Notes under the pieces: model-generated
What the model saw: the letters and a program-made list of their open reading frames with translations, nothing else
Databases searched by the model: none
What the model was told of the DNA's origin: nothing
From: Chelativorans sp.
GTDB taxonomy: Bacteria; Pseudomonadota; Alphaproteobacteria; Rhizobiales; Rhizobiaceae
Length of the DNA stretch: 64,000 bases
Direction of reading: 5' to 3'
Assembly (NCBI RefSeq): GCF_031180965.1
Contig: NZ_JAPSLH010000003.1
Span: 1 to 64,000, forward strand
In this document: positions 63,570 to 64,000 of the stretch, piece by piece
Layout: every line of letters starts with the position of its first letter
How positions within the stretch are numbered: position 1 is the stretch's first letter
Translations under genes and position numbers: made by a program

Positions 63570-63836
63570 TCAGGCAGCGCGGCGGCCTGCCGGCCGGCGG
63601 TTTTTCTTTGCTGCAGCCTTCGGCGCGCGCGATTTTGCGGCTTTCGCCGGTACGGGCGCGGGTCGCCGCGCCTCCATTTCCAGACGCGCCTGCTTCAGCC
63701 TCAGAGTCTTGGCCTCGCGTGCATCTGTTTCCGCCTTGATGATCGCACGCGCGGTGCTGTTTGTCAGATCCGCCTTGCTCTGCGCTCTCGTTGGTGCAGG
63801 CTGGAACAGGGTATCCTTGGTGATGGTCTGGGTCAT
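63570..63836 (-). CDS. Small basic protein of unknown function
   Basis: The 88-residue protein (MTQTITKDTLFQPAPTRAQSKAD) is very basic, with a C-terminal Lys/Arg/Ala-rich tail (AKAAKSRAPKAAAKKNRRPAGRR). The ribosome site GGAGGAGG is strong. Similar small proteins occur in Rhizobiales without known function; DNA or RNA binding is a guess. It lies 64 bp upstream of the desaturase gene on the same strand. Confidence 0.75.
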   Translation of the reverse strand: MTQTITKDTLFQPAPTRAQSKADLTNSTARAIIKAETDAREAKTLRLKQARLEMEARRPAPVPAKAAKSRAPKAAAKKNRRPAGRRAA

Positions 63837-64000
63837 GACGTGACCTCCTCCGACGGCTGGCAAAAAAATGGCTGGACAGAAGCCCAGCCGCCCAAAGTTC
63901 AGAAACAAGATCGATAGTTTACAGATGGGTAAGAGTGCTACAGAATACAAGTCTTTGTTAAAAATAGTCTCGCCACGGTAATAAGCAGGGGCCGTAATTG

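Overview
The window is high-GC alphaproteobacterial chromosome, most likely from the Rhizobiales and perhaps from the Mesorhizobium/Chelativorans side of the Phyllobacteriaceae. The strongest clue is the housekeeping block rpoD - dnaG - yqeY - carA near 46.7-55.1 kb. Other pointers are pyrC/pyrE, a TadG-like Flp-pilus protein, an ECF42-type sigma factor with DGPF/YCII proteins, and several small proteins of rhizobial type. I saw no tRNA, rRNA, CRISPR array, integrase or insertion sequence. Family assignments come from reading the translated sequence; no database search was run.

Region 1 (1-13.5 kb) is one enormous minus-strand gene that runs off the left edge, with at least 4,515 codons. It starts with a signal peptide and a propeller-like N-terminal domain, followed by two DUF11-type repeats, a lectin-like module, five prealbumin-like repeats and about 25 more DUF11-type repeats. 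Some of the repeat units are nearly identical. Region 2 (14-20.5 kb) is a compact seven-gene minus-strand operon: an ABC importer of the taurine/sulfonate/NMT1 type, a GntR-FCD regulator, an Ldh_2 dehydrogenase, a BAAT-like hydrolase and a DUF1684 protein. It looks like a catabolic island for one imported organic substrate, and a good inverted repeat lies in its promoter region.

Region 3 (20.7-26.9 kb) holds a FecR-TPR-beta-barrel fusion translationally coupled to a CHASE2 class III nucleotide cyclase, with a divergent three-TM protein that resembles Pycsar effectors. This is the best candidate in the window for a little-described envelope-to-cyclic-nucleotide system. Region 4 (27-36.2 kb) carries a TauE/SafE exporter, an alpha/beta hydrolase, an SLC13/TrkA_C transporter, a Tat-exported metallophosphoesterase behind four phased Pho-box-like heptamers, DUF378, an SDR, pyrE and pyrC.

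Region 5 (36.3-45.2 kb) is a stress/detoxification island. An ECF42-type sigma factor is surrounded by three DGPF/YCII genes, a DUF899 gene and a PhnB-like VOC gene. The same motif, TGTCGGA-N16/17-CGTC, precedes the promoter-proximal gene at all five sites, which makes a visible local regulon. MarR/GST, an MFS exporter with a SoxR-like box, an FKBP PPIase and a TetR/VOC pair with twin operators fill the rest.

Region 6 (45.2-64 kb) mixes core genes (yjbQ, rpoD, dnaG, yqeY, carA) with a ParE-type toxin-antitoxin pair, an APH-like kinase, a GNAT, a TadG-like protein, DUF2937, a YpfJ-like metallopeptidase, an MFS exporter with an 18-bp palindromic operator, a BtrH_N-like protein, a beta-hydroxyacid dehydrogenase, a small channel-like membrane protein, a fatty acid desaturase and a small basic protein.
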